A DNA stretch of 64,000 bases from UBA6952 sp045562575 (lineage in GTDB: Bacteria; Chloroflexota; Dehalococcoidia; Lucifugimonadales; UBA6952): assembly GCA_045562575.1 (NCBI GenBank), contig JBJKVQ010000018.1, forward strand, positions 119,839-183,838, written 5' to 3'. The notes below the pieces were generated by a model, which was not told the origin of the DNA, ran no database searches, and saw only the letters and a list, made by a program, of their open reading frames with translations. The position numbers and the translations under genes were made by a program. Below are positions 9,366 through 18,789 of the stretch, piece by piece (position 1 is the stretch's first letter; every line of letters begins with the position of its first letter).

Positions 9366-9608
9366 AATGCAATGAAGAGGATTAGTATAACTTAGGCTAG
9401 GGACAGAGAGCTGGATTGGCTGAGAACCAGCACCAAAAGTAAAGTTAGAATGGACCTTAGAGCAGTACTTCGGAACAATGTAGTATGAAGTATCGGCTAA
9501 GCACCGTTATAAGCTTGGTTAATTTATTTAATCATTGAGTGGCTATATAAGCAATTAGGGTGGCAACGCGGTATCCCGTCCCTTGTTAAGGGGATGGGAT
9601 TTTTTTTT
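9366..9608 (+). promoter_or_regulatory. T-box riboswitch, tryptophan-specific (UGG specifier)
   Basis: A T-box leader that senses uncharged tRNA-Trp. It has the Stem I motif AGAGAGCTGG with its partner GAACCAGC, a specifier loop GAATGGACC placing codon TGG at 9451-9453, and the T-box sequence AGGGTGGCAACGCGG (9557-9571), which pairs with the tRNA acceptor end. The terminator is formed by ATCCCGTCCC (from 9573) and GGGGATGGGAT (to 9600) followed by eight Ts. Uncharged tRNA-Trp should favour the antiterminator and let transcription enter trpS and the trp genes. The specifier reading agrees with the downstream genes. Confidence 0.95.
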
Positions 9609-9620
9609 GAAAGAGAGAAT

Positions 9621-10625
9621 ATGAAAAAAAGAATATTAACAGGTATACGACCAACAGGAAAATTACATTTAGGGCATTATGTAGGAGCTTTAGAAAATTG
9701 GATTCGTCTTCAAGAAGAATATGATTGTTATTTTCTAATCGCGGATTATCAGGCGCTAGGTGATCACATTGATGAAATGGAAAATATAAAAATTGCGGTA
9801 CGTGATGTTGTTCTAGATTGGTTAAGTGTTGGACTAGATCCCGATAGGTCTACATTTGTTGTCCAAAGCTATGTTCCAGAACATGCGGAACTTGCCATGC
9901 TTCTTTCAATGTTAACTCCGTTAGGTATGTTAGAACGAAATCCAACTCTTAAATCAGAAAGAGAAAGAATATCAAATACAAGTTTATCTGTTGGTTTTTA
10001 TACGTACCCAGTAAGCCAAGTTGCAGATATTTTACTCCCTAAAGCTGATTTGGTTCCTGTAGGAGAAGATCAGTTACCCCATATTGAAATGACAAGAGAG
10101 ATTGCTAGAAGATTTAATAATAGATATGGAAATGTTTTTCCTGAACCAGATAGTTTAGTCGGTCGGGTAGCTCGTTTGCTAGGTACTGATGGTCAATCAA
10201 AAATGAGTAAAAGTATAGGTAATGTTATTTATTTGTCAGATGATTCTGATATGGTCAATAAAAAAATAATGTCAATGTATACAGACCCTACAAGATTAAG
10301 AGCAACTGATCCGGGTCACGTTGAAGGAAACCCTGTATTTCAATATCATGATGCCTTTAATACCAATACGGAAGAAGTAAATGACCTTAAAGAACGTTAC
10401 ACACAAGGTAAAGTTGGAGATGTTGAAGTTAAACAAAAATTGATAATAGCTATTAATAATTTTCTTGATCCAATAAGAGAAAATAGGAATAGATATCAAA
10501 ATGATCCTAATTTTGTAGATGAATGCATAAATGAGGGGTCTGCGAAGGGCAAGTTAACTGCTGAAAAAACTATGTATGAAGTACGTGAAACAATGGGATT
10601 AAATTATGTATCAACCAACTATTGA
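9621..10625 (+). CDS. trpS: Tryptophanyl-tRNA synthetase
   Basis: Charges tRNA-Trp with tryptophan. This class I synthetase carries the HIGH-like motif PTGKLHLGHY near the N-terminus and KMSKS within GTDGQSKMSKSIGN. The start is ATG 9621, preceded by AAGAGAG; a GTG-type extension from 9594 would run through the T-box terminator and is rejected. The length is then 334 residues, normal for bacterial TrpS. Its last 20 bases overlap the start of trpE, so synthetase and biosynthetic genes form one T-box-controlled unit. Regulation of trpS itself by tRNA-Trp is a common T-box arrangement; linking it to trpE is less common. Confidence 0.96.
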   Translation: MKKRILTGIRPTGKLHLGHYVGALENWIRLQEEYDCYFLIADYQALGDHIDEMENIKIAVRDVVLDWLSVGLDPDRSTFVVQSYVPEHAELAMLLSMLTPLGMLERNPTLKSERERISNTSLSVGFYTYPVSQVADILLPKADLVPVGEDQLPHIEMTREIARRFNNRYGNVFPEPDSLVGRVARLLGTDGQSKMSKSIGNVIYLSDDSDMVNKKIMSMYTDPTRLRATDPGHVEGNPVFQYHDAFNTNTEEVNDLKERYTQGKVGDVEVKQKLIIAINNFLDPIRENRNRYQNDPNFVDECINEGSAKGKLTAEKTMYEVRETMGLNYVSTNY

Positions 10626-12069
10626 GAATGTAATAAATATAGCTAATCAAGGGTATAATCTGATTCCTATATATCGTGAAATTAATGCGGATCTTGAAAC
10701 TCCTGTTTCAGTGTATTTAAAAATTGCGAGAGATAAATACTCTTTCTTATTAGAAAGCGTTGAAGGTGGAGAACGGCAAGCACGTTTTAGTTTTATAGGT
10801 TGTGATCCATACAAAGTCATTGAAACAGGCAAGGGTACGATTCATGGGGAAGTAGACCCCTTAAATTTGATTGAATCTGAATTATGTCAATATAAGGCAT
10901 ATCCTTCAGAAGATTTACCACGTTTTGTGGGTGGTGCAGTCGGATATTTGTCGTATGATACTATTCGTTATTTTGAACCGAGAATTAATTTGCCAGAATA
11001 TGATCCAATAGGTATACCTGAGTCAATTTTATTATTAACTGATACCGTTATAGTGTTTGATCATATTAGACATGTTATTAAAATTGTTTCTCATGTCAGA
11101 ACAAATGGTAATATTCAAGAAAATTATAATGAGGCTGTATATAAAATTGAAAATATTTTGGAGGACTTATCCAAATCATTAACTTTAGATAATAGTAAGG
11201 ATAAGAAACTCCTGAATTTTGTACCAGAAACAAAAGTTAATTTCGAATTACCAGAATATTCTAATATTATTGAAAAATGTAGGGATTACATTATTGCTGG
11301 AGATGTGATTCAAGTAGTTGTCTCAAAAAGAACTACTAAGACTACTCAAGCCCATCCATTTAATATTTATCGTTCATTGAGAAAATTAAACCCTTCTCCC
11401 TATATGTATTATCTTAATTTTGGCGACTTCAATATTATCGGGGCTTCACCAGAAGCATTAGTCAGAGTAGAAGATGGGTTTATTTATAGTTATCCATTAG
11501 CAGGCACAAGCCCTCGTGGCTCAACTAATGAACAAGACCAAGAATTTGAGAATAAATTGCTGGCAGATGAAAAAGAACGAGCAGAACATATCATGCTAGT
11601 AGACCTAGCTCGCAATGATGTTGGCCGTGTTGCTCAAACGGGTTCTGTTGAAGTAGTAGATTTGATGAGAATTGTCAAATATTCTCATGTCATGCATATT
11701 GAATCTGAAGTTAGAGGAATATTAAGAGAAGATTGTACCATTTATGATGCTCTTCGTTCTTGTCTCCCTGCAGGAACATTATCTGGTGCCCCAAAAGTTA
11801 GGGCTATGGAAATCATTTATGAAATGGAAAAAGCTAAACGTGGTCCATATGGAGGGGCAATAGGATATTTTAGTTTTAATGGAAATATGGATACAGCAAT
11901 ACCAATTCGTACAATAGTATATAAAGATAATACTGCCTACATCCAAGCTGGTGGAGGAATAGTATTTGATAGTGAATCTGAGTCTGAATATCAAGAAACT
12001 ATTAATAAAGCGTCAGCTCCGCTAAGAGCCATTGAGAATGCTGATGAATTTGATGAATATAGAGTTTGA
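10606..12069 (+). CDS. trpE: Anthranilate synthase component I
   Basis: TrpE with TrpG converts chorismate and glutamine to anthranilate, the committed step of tryptophan synthesis. The 487-residue length is typical. The tryptophan feedback-binding segment LLESVEGGERQARFSF lies near residue 48, and the chorismate-binding C-terminal domain shows YPLAGTSPRG, DEKERAEHIMLVDLARND and GTLSGAPKVRAMEII. The ATG lies inside the end of trpS (20-base overlap), implying translational coupling. TrpG follows 25 bases downstream. Confidence 0.97.
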   Translation: MYQPTIENVINIANQGYNLIPIYREINADLETPVSVYLKIARDKYSFLLESVEGGERQARFSFIGCDPYKVIETGKGTIHGEVDPLNLIESELCQYKAYPSEDLPRFVGGAVGYLSYDTIRYFEPRINLPEYDPIGIPESILLLTDTVIVFDHIRHVIKIVSHVRTNGNIQENYNEAVYKIENILEDLSKSLTLDNSKDKKLLNFVPETKVNFELPEYSNIIEKCRDYIIAGDVIQVVVSKRTTKTTQAHPFNIYRSLRKLNPSPYMYYLNFGDFNIIGASPEALVRVEDGFIYSYPLAGTSPRGSTNEQDQEFENKLLADEKERAEHIMLVDLARNDVGRVAQTGSVEVVDLMRIVKYSHVMHIESEVRGILREDCTIYDALRSCLPAGTLSGAPKVRAMEIIYEMEKAKRGPYGGAIGYFSFNGNMDTAIPIRTIVYKDNTAYIQAGGGIVFDSESESEYQETINKASAPLRAIENADEFDEYRV

Positions 12070-12094
12070 TTATATTTAAATGAGGATATAAATC

Positions 12095-12664
12095 ATGATA
12101 GCGTTAATTGATAATTATGATAGCTTTACATACAATTTATACCAATACATTTTGGAAATAAGATCTGATGTTCAGGTTTTTCGAAATGATAAAGTATCTC
12201 TGGAGGATATAATCGAATTAGACCCATCTCATCTTGTTATATCTCCAGGTCCTTGTACCCCAATTGAAGCAGGAATTTCCATAGATGTTATACGTGAATT
12301 ATCAAAAACTATTCCTACCCTTGGTGTATGCTTGGGGCATCAATGCATTGGGCACGTTTTTGGTGCAAAAGTATCTTATGCGGGTGAGATAAAACATGGT
12401 AAAACTTCTGCTATACACCACGATGGGGAAAGTCTTTTTAATGATATTCCTTCTCCATTTGAAGGTATAAGATATCATTCATTGGCAGTAGAAAAGGATA
12501 CGATACCTGAAGAATTAATCATTACTGCATGGACAGAAAATGAACTAGTTATGGGATTACGTCACAAAGAATATCCCATTGAAGGAGTACAATTCCACCC
12601 AGAATCTATAATGACTGATTACGGGAAAAAGATCATAAGTAATTTTTTCGAAAAATATAAATGA
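12095..12664 (+). CDS. trpG: Anthranilate synthase component II (glutamine amidotransferase)
   Basis: The class I glutamine amidotransferase subunit supplies ammonia to TrpE. The catalytic triad is visible: the nucleophile Cys79 in GVCLGHQCIG, and His-Glu in VQFHPESI near the C-terminus. DNYDSFTYNL opens the protein, as in TrpG and PabA. The 189-residue length is normal and no TrpD fusion is present. It may also serve 4-amino-4-deoxychorismate synthase, because no separate PabA is seen in the window. Its position between trpE and trpD fixes the main role. Confidence 0.96.
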   Translation: MIALIDNYDSFTYNLYQYILEIRSDVQVFRNDKVSLEDIIELDPSHLVISPGPCTPIEAGISIDVIRELSKTIPTLGVCLGHQCIGHVFGAKVSYAGEIKHGKTSAIHHDGESLFNDIPSPFEGIRYHSLAVEKDTIPEELIITAWTENELVMGLRHKEYPIEGVQFHPESIMTDYGKKIISNFFEKYK

Positions 12665-12685
12665 TTTAGGTAATGGAGAATAATT

Positions 12686-13702
12686 ATGTTCAACAATAGT
12701 ATAGAAAAGTTAATTCAAGGTAATGATTTAAGCCTTGAAGAATCTAAAGAGAGTATGGATTTTATAATGAATGGAGAAGCTACTTCTGCACAGATTTCAG
12801 CTTTTCTTGTCGCACTTCGTATAAAAGGAGAAACTGTAGAAGAAATAACTGGGATGGCCACATCTATGAGAAATAATTCTTTAACCGTTTCTAATACTTC
12901 TTATTTAGTTGATACTTGTGGCACAGGTGGAGATGGGTTTGGCACAATTAATGCTTCAACTATTTCCGCAATAATAGCCGCATCAGGTGGAGTTAAAGTA
13001 GCTAAGCATGGAAATCGAGCAGCCTCTAGTAAAAGTGGCAGCGCAGATGTCTTAGAAGGTCTTGGCGTAGTCATTGATCTATCGCCAGATTTAGTTGCTC
13101 AATCAATAGAAAAAACAAATTTTGGATTTATGTTTGCTCAAACTTTTCATCCTGCAATGAGACATGTTGGGCCAACTAGAAGAGAACTTGGATTAAGAAC
13201 AGTATTTAATTTTTTGGGACCATTAACTAATCCTGCAAATGCAAATGCGCAAGTTCTAGGCGTTTCTGATGCTACGATAGGAATAAAAATGGCAAATGTT
13301 CTTAAATCATTTAATATCGAACACGCTTTAATTGTTCATGGATTAGAAGGATTAGATGAAATTTCTGTATGTGGTCCAAGTCAAATTTGGGAAGTTACTC
13401 ATGAAGGTATAAAAGAATATCAAGTTGCCCCTGAAGATTTCGGTATGAAGCGATATGATATGAACGATCTTCGAGGTGGGGAGATTTCTGATAATGTAAA
13501 TATGTTTCAGGAAATAATTCAGGGCAAAGGCTCGGCAGTAGACTTTGTTGTCTTAAACGCTGCTGCAGTTTTGTTTGTTGGAAATAAAGTAGGATCTATT
13601 CATGAAGGTGTTATCCTAGCAAGAGAGTTGATTGCAGATGGATCAGTAGTTTCGAAATTGGAAGAAATAATACAAATAACTCAAAGCTTAAAATCTGTAT
13701 GA
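12686..13702 (+). CDS. trpD: Anthranilate phosphoribosyltransferase
   Basis: Transfers phosphoribose from PRPP to anthranilate. At 338 residues it is the standard size. The diphosphate-binding CGTGGDGFGTINAST motif (near residue 78) and KHGNRAASSKSGSADVLE are present, with HPAMRHVGPTRRELGLRT further on. An AATGGAGAATAATT leader provides the ribosome binding site. It is the third biosynthetic gene of the T-box operon, with only 9 bases before trpC. Confidence 0.96.
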   Translation: MFNNSIEKLIQGNDLSLEESKESMDFIMNGEATSAQISAFLVALRIKGETVEEITGMATSMRNNSLTVSNTSYLVDTCGTGGDGFGTINASTISAIIAASGGVKVAKHGNRAASSKSGSADVLEGLGVVIDLSPDLVAQSIEKTNFGFMFAQTFHPAMRHVGPTRRELGLRTVFNFLGPLTNPANANAQVLGVSDATIGIKMANVLKSFNIEHALIVHGLEGLDEISVCGPSQIWEVTHEGIKEYQVAPEDFGMKRYDMNDLRGGEISDNVNMFQEIIQGKGSAVDFVVLNAAAVLFVGNKVGSIHEGVILARELIADGSVVSKLEEIIQITQSLKSV

Positions 13703-13711
13703 GGATTGATA

Positions 13712-14515
13712 ATGCAAAAACCTTCTATATTAGAGAATATTTTATTAACTAAGCAAAAATATATAGCATTACAAAAAGAAAATATTCCTATTGAATTATT
13801 AATAAAAGATATTGAAAAGAATACTATCCCCAAAAATTTTTCAGGATCACTTATGGGTGATAGGGTTATGCTTATCGCAGAAATGAAGAAAGCATCTCCT
13901 TCGAAAGGAATAATATCAGAAGATTATGATCCAAAACAATTAGCCATAGAATATTCCGAATCTAATGTTGCTGCTATATCGATTTTGACAGACAAAGATT
14001 TTTTTCAAGGTGATATTTCACATCTTTCTGAGGTAAGTTCTCTTTTGACATCAACAAGTGTACCGATATTTCGAAAAGATTTTATTATTGACGAATATCA
14101 GATTTATGAATCCAGGAAACATGGTGCAGATTCTTTATTACTAATGGTATCTGCCTTAGAACCATCTCGGTTGAAAGAATTAATTGAATTATGTAATACC
14201 TTATGGATTCAACCCTTAGTTGAAACCCATAATAAGGAAGAACTACAAATAGCTATAGATTCAGGTGCTGATATCATTGGTATAAATCATAGAAACCTAC
14301 ATGACTTTTCAATGGATATGAATTTAGTTGAAAAATTAATGCCATTAATCCCAAATGGTAAAATTGTAGTGGCGGAAAGTGGTATCGATTCTTATGAAGA
14401 TGTACGTAGGATGAAAAATCTAGGTGTCAACGCGGTTTTGGTTGGAGAATCTATTATGCGTTCAGAAAATATAGGTCTGAAAATAAGAGAATTGATGGGA
14501 ATTCATGAAAGTTAA
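13712..14515 (+). CDS. trpC: Indole-3-glycerol phosphate synthase
   Basis: Closes the indole ring from CdRP in a TIM barrel. Catalytic lysines lie in AEMKKASPSKGII and FRKDFIID, and GINHRNLHDF and VAESGI are the later barrel signatures. The ATG at 13712 is preferred over the in-frame TTG at 13706 because GAGG sits seven bases before it; the protein is then 267 residues. The gene overlaps trpF by 11 bases. Confidence 0.95.
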   Translation: MQKPSILENILLTKQKYIALQKENIPIELLIKDIEKNTIPKNFSGSLMGDRVMLIAEMKKASPSKGIISEDYDPKQLAIEYSESNVAAISILTDKDFFQGDISHLSEVSSLLTSTSVPIFRKDFIIDEYQIYESRKHGADSLLLMVSALEPSRLKELIELCNTLWIQPLVETHNKEELQIAIDSGADIIGINHRNLHDFSMDMNLVEKLMPLIPNGKIVVAESGIDSYEDVRRMKNLGVNAVLVGESIMRSENIGLKIRELMGIHES

Positions 14516-15146
14516 AATTTGTGGAGTAAGAGATATAGAATCTGCATTAGTCTGTGAAAGCTCTTCAGCTGATTTCATTGGTTTGAATTTCGTTCCAAAT
14601 GTCGATAGAAAAGTGGACATTTTATCTGCAGTTAATATTTCAAATTCAGTTTCAAATATTAAAAAAGTTGGAATATTTGCAGATCAATCCATAGAGGATG
14701 TTTTAGAAATAATTAATAAATGTCAGCTAGATTATGTTCAACTTAGTGGTAATGAAAATTTAGATTATTGTAACCAAATAGGGTTGCCAGTTATAAAATC
14801 ACTTAAAATTGAACAAGATTCAGATATTACCTTAATCAGAAAAACATTATTCCCGATAATAAATAATATAACCAATAATAATATAATCCCACTTATAGAA
14901 TCTTCTATACCAGGATTTTATGGAGGCACTGGTACTCAAGTATCTTTAGATATTGCCAAAGAAATTGCCGCAAATTTTGATATCATTCTAGCTGGTGGAT
15001 TAACTCCATTAAATGTCAAAAGTATGATAGATTATATTAAACCATGGGGCGTCGATGTGGCGAGCGGAGTTGAATCTGAAAAATTACAAAGTTCAGATAA
15101 AATCATAGAATTTATATCAAACGCAAAGAGTGGTACTAATGAATAA
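14505..15146 (+). CDS. trpF: Phosphoribosylanthranilate isomerase
   Basis: Catalyses the Amadori rearrangement of PRA to CdRP. The TIM-barrel protein of 213 residues has the general base cysteine in KICGVRD (Cys6) and the general acid aspartate in GVDVASGVES, with LAGGLTPLNV as the phosphate-binding loop. It is divergent in the middle, as small TrpF proteins often are. It overlaps trpC by 11 bases and trpB by 8 bases. Confidence 0.93.
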   Translation: MKVKICGVRDIESALVCESSSADFIGLNFVPNVDRKVDILSAVNISNSVSNIKKVGIFADQSIEDVLEIINKCQLDYVQLSGNENLDYCNQIGLPVIKSLKIEQDSDITLIRKTLFPIINNITNNNIIPLIESSIPGFYGGTGTQVSLDIAKEIAANFDIILAGGLTPLNVKSMIDYIKPWGVDVASGVESEKLQSSDKIIEFISNAKSGTNE

Positions 15147-16332
15147 GGAATCTAAAGTATTATGGCCAAATGATAAAGGTAGATTTGGGGATTTTGGTGG
15201 TAGATATGTCCCTGAAACACTTATTCCTGCATTGGATGAATTATTAGAGTCATACGAAAATATAAAAAACGATCCGGATTTTATTAATGAATTCTCTAGT
15301 TTATTAGAATATTTTGTTGGGCGACCTACCCCATTATACTATGCCGAAAATCTTACTAAACATTTTAATGGTCCCAAAATATATCTTAAAAGAGAAGATT
15401 TATCCCATACTGGTGCACATAAAATTAATAATGCAATAGGTCAAGCTCTCTTAGCTAAAAAAATGGGTAAAACACGTATAATTGCTGAGACTGGAGCTGG
15501 CCAGCATGGAGTTGCAACTGCTACTGTTTGTGCTAAATTAGGCTTGGAATGCCATGTTTACATGGGTGAAATAGATATTGAAAGACAAAATCCAAATGTC
15601 CGCAGAATGGAATTACTAGGTTCAAATATAATTCCTGTTAATAGCGGCACTAAAACACTTAAGGATGCTATAAATGAAGCAATAAGAGATTGGGTTAGCA
15701 ACGTTGATACTACTCATTATCTTATTGGTAGTGCCATTGGACCTCATCCATATCCTGTAATCGTTCGTGATTTTCAGTCAGTCATTGGAGCCGAAGTGAG
15801 AGAGCAAAGTCTTAATCAATTAGGAACATTACCAAATGCAGTAATAGCATGTGTTGGAGGGGGCAGTAATGCAATTGGCATATTTTACCCCTTTATTAAC
15901 GATTTAGATGTTAAATTGATTGGTGTTGAGGCAGGTGGCAAAGGTGAAAATACTAATGCCACAGCTGCAACTTTGGTAAAAGGTAAACCTGGTGTTCTTC
16001 ATGGCACTTATACATATTTATTGCAAGATAATTATGGTCAAATTCAAGAAACTCATAGTGTTTCTGCTGGGTTAGATTATCCGGGAGTAGGGCCTGAACA
16101 TGCATACTTGAAAGATACAGAAAGAGCGACATACGTTTCAGCGGATGATGAAATGGCTATTAAGGGTTTTAAACTACTTTGTTCAACTGAAGGTATTATT
16201 CCAGCCTTAGAGCCTGCACATGTTATTGGATATTTACCTCAACTAATAAAGAACTTTTCTTCAGAAGATAATATTGTTATAGGGTTAAGCGGTAGAGGAG
16301 ATAAAGATTTAGATACTGTTTTATCTTTATAA
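15139..16332 (+). CDS. trpB: Tryptophan synthase beta subunit
   Basis: Condenses indole with serine using PLP. The PLP lysine is in HTGAHKINNA, the phosphate-binding glycines in CVGGGSNAIG, and GRFGDFGGRYVPETL is the standard N-terminus of the type 1 TrpB that partners TrpA. The ATG at 15139 overlaps the trpF stop; the GTG at 15130 would add only three residues. The protein is 398 residues. No trpA follows, which is unusual because TrpB1 normally receives indole from TrpA. trpA may be elsewhere in the genome. Confidence 0.96.
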   Translation: MNKESKVLWPNDKGRFGDFGGRYVPETLIPALDELLESYENIKNDPDFINEFSSLLEYFVGRPTPLYYAENLTKHFNGPKIYLKREDLSHTGAHKINNAIGQALLAKKMGKTRIIAETGAGQHGVATATVCAKLGLECHVYMGEIDIERQNPNVRRMELLGSNIIPVNSGTKTLKDAINEAIRDWVSNVDTTHYLIGSAIGPHPYPVIVRDFQSVIGAEVREQSLNQLGTLPNAVIACVGGGSNAIGIFYPFINDLDVKLIGVEAGGKGENTNATAATLVKGKPGVLHGTYTYLLQDNYGQIQETHSVSAGLDYPGVGPEHAYLKDTERATYVSADDEMAIKGFKLLCSTEGIIPALEPAHVIGYLPQLIKNFSSEDNIVIGLSGRGDKDLDTVLSL

Positions 16333-16512
16333 ACACATACTCTAATTATATTTTATATTGTTTTTTAAACATTAAAATGATTTCTATATTTTAAATATTT
16401 CTCGATTTTCTTTTAAGCTCAGGAATGAGTCTTATTCTCAATTATAATTGACATTTATAATGAAGATTGGTAATTAATGGACAATGCTTATCAAAATTCT
16501 TAAGGAGGGTAT

Positions 16513-17202
16513 ATGTCTAGTAATGTAACAGTGGGTCAAGTAGAAGTTACTCGATACATTCAGTCTACAGTTAAATTTAACACAGGAAATACTACAATTT
16601 GGGTAGATCCATTTGGTTTAAATGATGATCTTATAGGTAGTGATAAAGCCGACATTATTCTCTTAACACATGAACATGGTGATCATTTTAATTTAGATGC
16701 CATTAATGCTGTTTCTAAAGAAGGTACTATACTGGTATGCAACAATAGCGGAATTGAACAAAAAATTAAAGGTAATGTTAGTAGCGAAATAGTTGTTATG
16801 AAAGAAGGAGATAAAAATACTGTCTCAGGAATAACCCTTGAAGGTGTTGCTGGGTACAATGATTTTCATCCACGAAATAACGGTCACGATAGTTTCAACA
16901 TAGGATTTATATTTGAATTTGGTGGAGCTAGAATTTTAAATTCTGGTGATACAGATTTAATTGAAGAATTTTCTGCAATGTCACCTCTAGATTTAGCATT
17001 ATTACCGATTGGTAATGCTGGTTATACTATGGATGAAATAGATGCAGCTAAAGCAGTTAATGAAATGCTTAAACCAGGTACAGTTATTCCTGTTCATTAT
17101 GGTTTTGCTACTGGGGGCGATCCTGAAAAATTCAAGTCACTAATTAATTCTGGAATAAATGTAGAAATACTCGATCCATTAAATCCAATGAAGGCAGGAT
17201 AA
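16513..17202 (+). CDS. Metallo-beta-lactamase-fold hydrolase (UPF0173-like)
   Basis: A 229-residue MBL-fold protein with the metal-binding LLTHEHGDHFN motif, a later LNSGDTDLIEEF, and the C-terminal VIPVHYGF histidine. It resembles the UPF0173 and UlaG-like hydrolases of unknown substrate. AAGGAGGG lies just upstream as a strong ribosome binding site. It is a single gene 180 bases after trpB, and a bidirectional terminator at 17211-17238 follows. A TTGACA lies at 16448-16453, within a 14-base palindrome, but its -10 is poor. Confidence 0.85.
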   Translation: MSSNVTVGQVEVTRYIQSTVKFNTGNTTIWVDPFGLNDDLIGSDKADIILLTHEHGDHFNLDAINAVSKEGTILVCNNSGIEQKIKGNVSSEIVVMKEGDKNTVSGITLEGVAGYNDFHPRNNGHDSFNIGFIFEFGGARILNSGDTDLIEEFSAMSPLDLALLPIGNAGYTMDEIDAAKAVNEMLKPGTVIPVHYGFATGGDPEKFKSLINSGINVEILDPLNPMKAG

Positions 17203-17210
17203 TTAAAATA

Positions 17211-17238
17211 AAAAGAGCCATAAATCTATGGCTCTTTT
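17211..17238. terminator. Bidirectional rho-independent terminator
   Basis: A 12-base-pair perfect hairpin, AAAAGAGCCATA with TATGGCTCTTTT, has loop AATC at 17223-17226. Runs of A and T on the two sides supply U-tracts for both strands. It separates the convergent MBL hydrolase and MaoC genes. Confidence 0.9.
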
Positions 17239-17240
17239 TA

Positions 17241-17675
17241 TTAATCTTTTATTGGAAGTTCAACAGTGGCTGTGCCAGGTGTAGTTCTATCACCTTTACT
17301 ATTTTCTAGCCATATATCACAATCTAAAAGATGATGATCTCCATCCTGATATTTTTTTGTAACAATACCTTTACAAATCAAATCTTCATTTGGTACATCC
17401 ATGGCTCTGTATTGGCAACTAAGTTTCCTTAACATACCTGTTTCTCCAATCCAATCAGTCATTAATTGACCTAACCAGGCATTTTTTAAAGCACCGTGTA
17501 TGATAATTCCAGGAAGATTGTTATTTTTTGCAAACTCTACATCATAATGAATTTGATAAAAATCACCAGATGCACCTGCATACTTTACTAACAATTGACT
17601 ACTAGCATTTTTAGGTAGAGGTGTTACTTCTGAAGCTTCTTCAACATCGTCCCAATATAACGTTTCTTTGGACAT
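17241..17675 (-). CDS. MaoC-like hot-dog dehydratase
   Basis: The 144-residue hot-dog protein carries the MaoC signature with catalytic Asp/His positions: YAGASGDFYQIHYDVEFA followed by GIIIHGALKNAWLGQ. The family hydrates enoyl-CoA or thioesters (R-specific enoyl-CoA hydratase, mesaconyl-CoA type). It pairs with a second hot-dog gene 19 bases upstream, together resembling two-component dehydratases in which one half is catalytic and the other structural. The substrate is unknown. Confidence 0.85.
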   Translation of the reverse strand: MSKETLYWDDVEEASEVTPLPKNASSQLLVKYAGASGDFYQIHYDVEFAKNNNLPGIIIHGALKNAWLGQLMTDWIGETGMLRKLSCQYRAMDVPNEDLICKGIVTKKYQDGDHHLLDCDIWLENSKGDRTTPGTATVELPIKD

Positions 17676-17694
17676 AATAAATCTCCTTGTTCTA

Positions 17695-18150
17695 TTAGTA
17701 GCTAATACCGTTTGTTTTTTGAGTGGCTACAATTTGGCCTAATTGATTTTCGTATCTTGTTTCTCTTGTAATAATTATCATTTTCCCTAATCGACCTTCT
17801 CTTTCAACTACATCTGCTAACTTAATCGTAACAGTTATTCTATCTCCAGGACGTATAGGTTCAAAAAATTCCCAATCACTACCTGCATCTAAATTTCGAG
17901 TAAAAGGACTCTCCGCACTTTCAGGTAATGATCCTGGGCGTAAGGCACGATAAAATGTAGGAGGTGCAATAATACCACCATATCTTGAATTTCTTGCTTT
18001 TATTTCATCACTGAACAAGGGGTTTTCATCGCCAATTGCTTCAGCAAATCTTGCTATATGTCCTTTTTCTATTTCATAAGTTATTGGATCAGATTCTACA
18101 CCAATAGCCTCAAGTAATGATTCGGGGATTATAGTATTTTCTTCTGGCAT
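17695..18150 (-). CDS. MaoC N-terminal-domain hot-dog dehydratase (FAS1-like)
   Basis: A 151-residue protein matching the N-terminal domain of MaoC dehydratases: TYEIEKGHIARFAEAIGDENPLF, then GGIIAPPTFYRALRPGS, and a late strand of WEFFEPIRPGDRITV. It lacks the catalytic IHYD region found in its downstream neighbour, so the two probably form a heteromeric enoyl-thioester hydratase. The gene order (N-type then C-type) agrees with two-subunit hydratases known in actinobacteria and Chloroflexota. Confidence 0.82.
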   Translation of the reverse strand: MPEENTIIPESLLEAIGVESDPITYEIEKGHIARFAEAIGDENPLFSDEIKARNSRYGGIIAPPTFYRALRPGSLPESAESPFTRNLDAGSDWEFFEPIRPGDRITVTIKLADVVEREGRLGKMIIITRETRYENQLGQIVATQKTNGISY

Positions 18151-18192
18151 AATTCTTTCCTTAGAATTCTTTTAAGTAAAATTAGTACCAGT

Positions 18193-18789
18193 CTATAACG
18201 AGTCTTGGTCGAAATCAACGACTTCACTGCCGTGTTTTTCAATTGTTTCCATTATAGTTGCCCTATTATTTGCCCAGTTATTTTTTTCTAATTCCATATA
18301 CATAAAGTCATATCCATATTTTCTTACCGTCTCTATTGTAGTAAATCCACACCTCTGAAAAGATTTTTGAGCTCTGGTATTCCACACCAGAGTATGGAGG
18401 TATATTTTGTACATACCTCTGTATGTAAACATATGGTCTAATAATCCGACCATACTATCAAATCCATACCCATTATTCCAATAATCTCTGTCACCGATCA
18501 TTATTCCTATTTCACATTCACCCATAAGAGTATTAATGTCATAGCACATCATATTGCCAATATGTTTACCTTCGATTGTATCAATTGCGAACCGTATAGA
18601 ATAAGGGTTTGAATAGTTTAATTCATATTTATAACCTCTCATATATTCTTCAAACGTTTGTTTTATTGGCCTTGAAGCATCTAATTGAGATAATTCTTCA
18701 TCACACCTCCAAGTGTAATCATCATGTGCATCTTCAATAGATTTGGGGCGTAAAAGTATTTTCCCAGAATTGATTATTCCAGATTCCAT
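18193..18789 (-). CDS. GNAT-family N-acetyltransferase
   Basis: A 198-residue protein resembling the RimJ/RimL-type GNAT fold: ILLRPKSIEDAHDDYTW at the N-terminus, and the acetyl-CoA-binding region IGDRDYWNNGYGFDSMVGLL. Strand-helix LHTLVWNTRAQKSFQRCGF matches the usual NxxAxxxYxKxGF. Its ATG shares a base with the NUDIX stop (TAATG), so the genes are translationally coupled. The substrate (N-terminal, small molecule or antibiotic) is unknown. Confidence 0.85.
   Translation of the reverse strand: MESGIINSGKILLRPKSIEDAHDDYTWRCDEELSQLDASRPIKQTFEEYMRGYKYELNYSNPYSIRFAIDTIEGKHIGNMMCYDINTLMGECEIGIMIGDRDYWNNGYGFDSMVGLLDHMFTYRGMYKIYLHTLVWNTRAQKSFQRCGFTTIETVRKYGYDFMYMELEKNNWANNRATIMETIEKHGSEVVDFDQDSL

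Noticed and set aside
9366..9608. Possible truncated Stem I in the two T-boxes
   Set aside because: The GAGAGCTG and GAACCAGC-type arms and specifier loops agree with an ordinary Stem I; no truncation can be shown.
16438..16453. Palindrome TCAATTATAATTGA with TTGACA as promoter/operator of the MBL gene
   Set aside because: The -10 17 bases on is poor (TAATTA) and AT-rich palindromes are common here; only noted.
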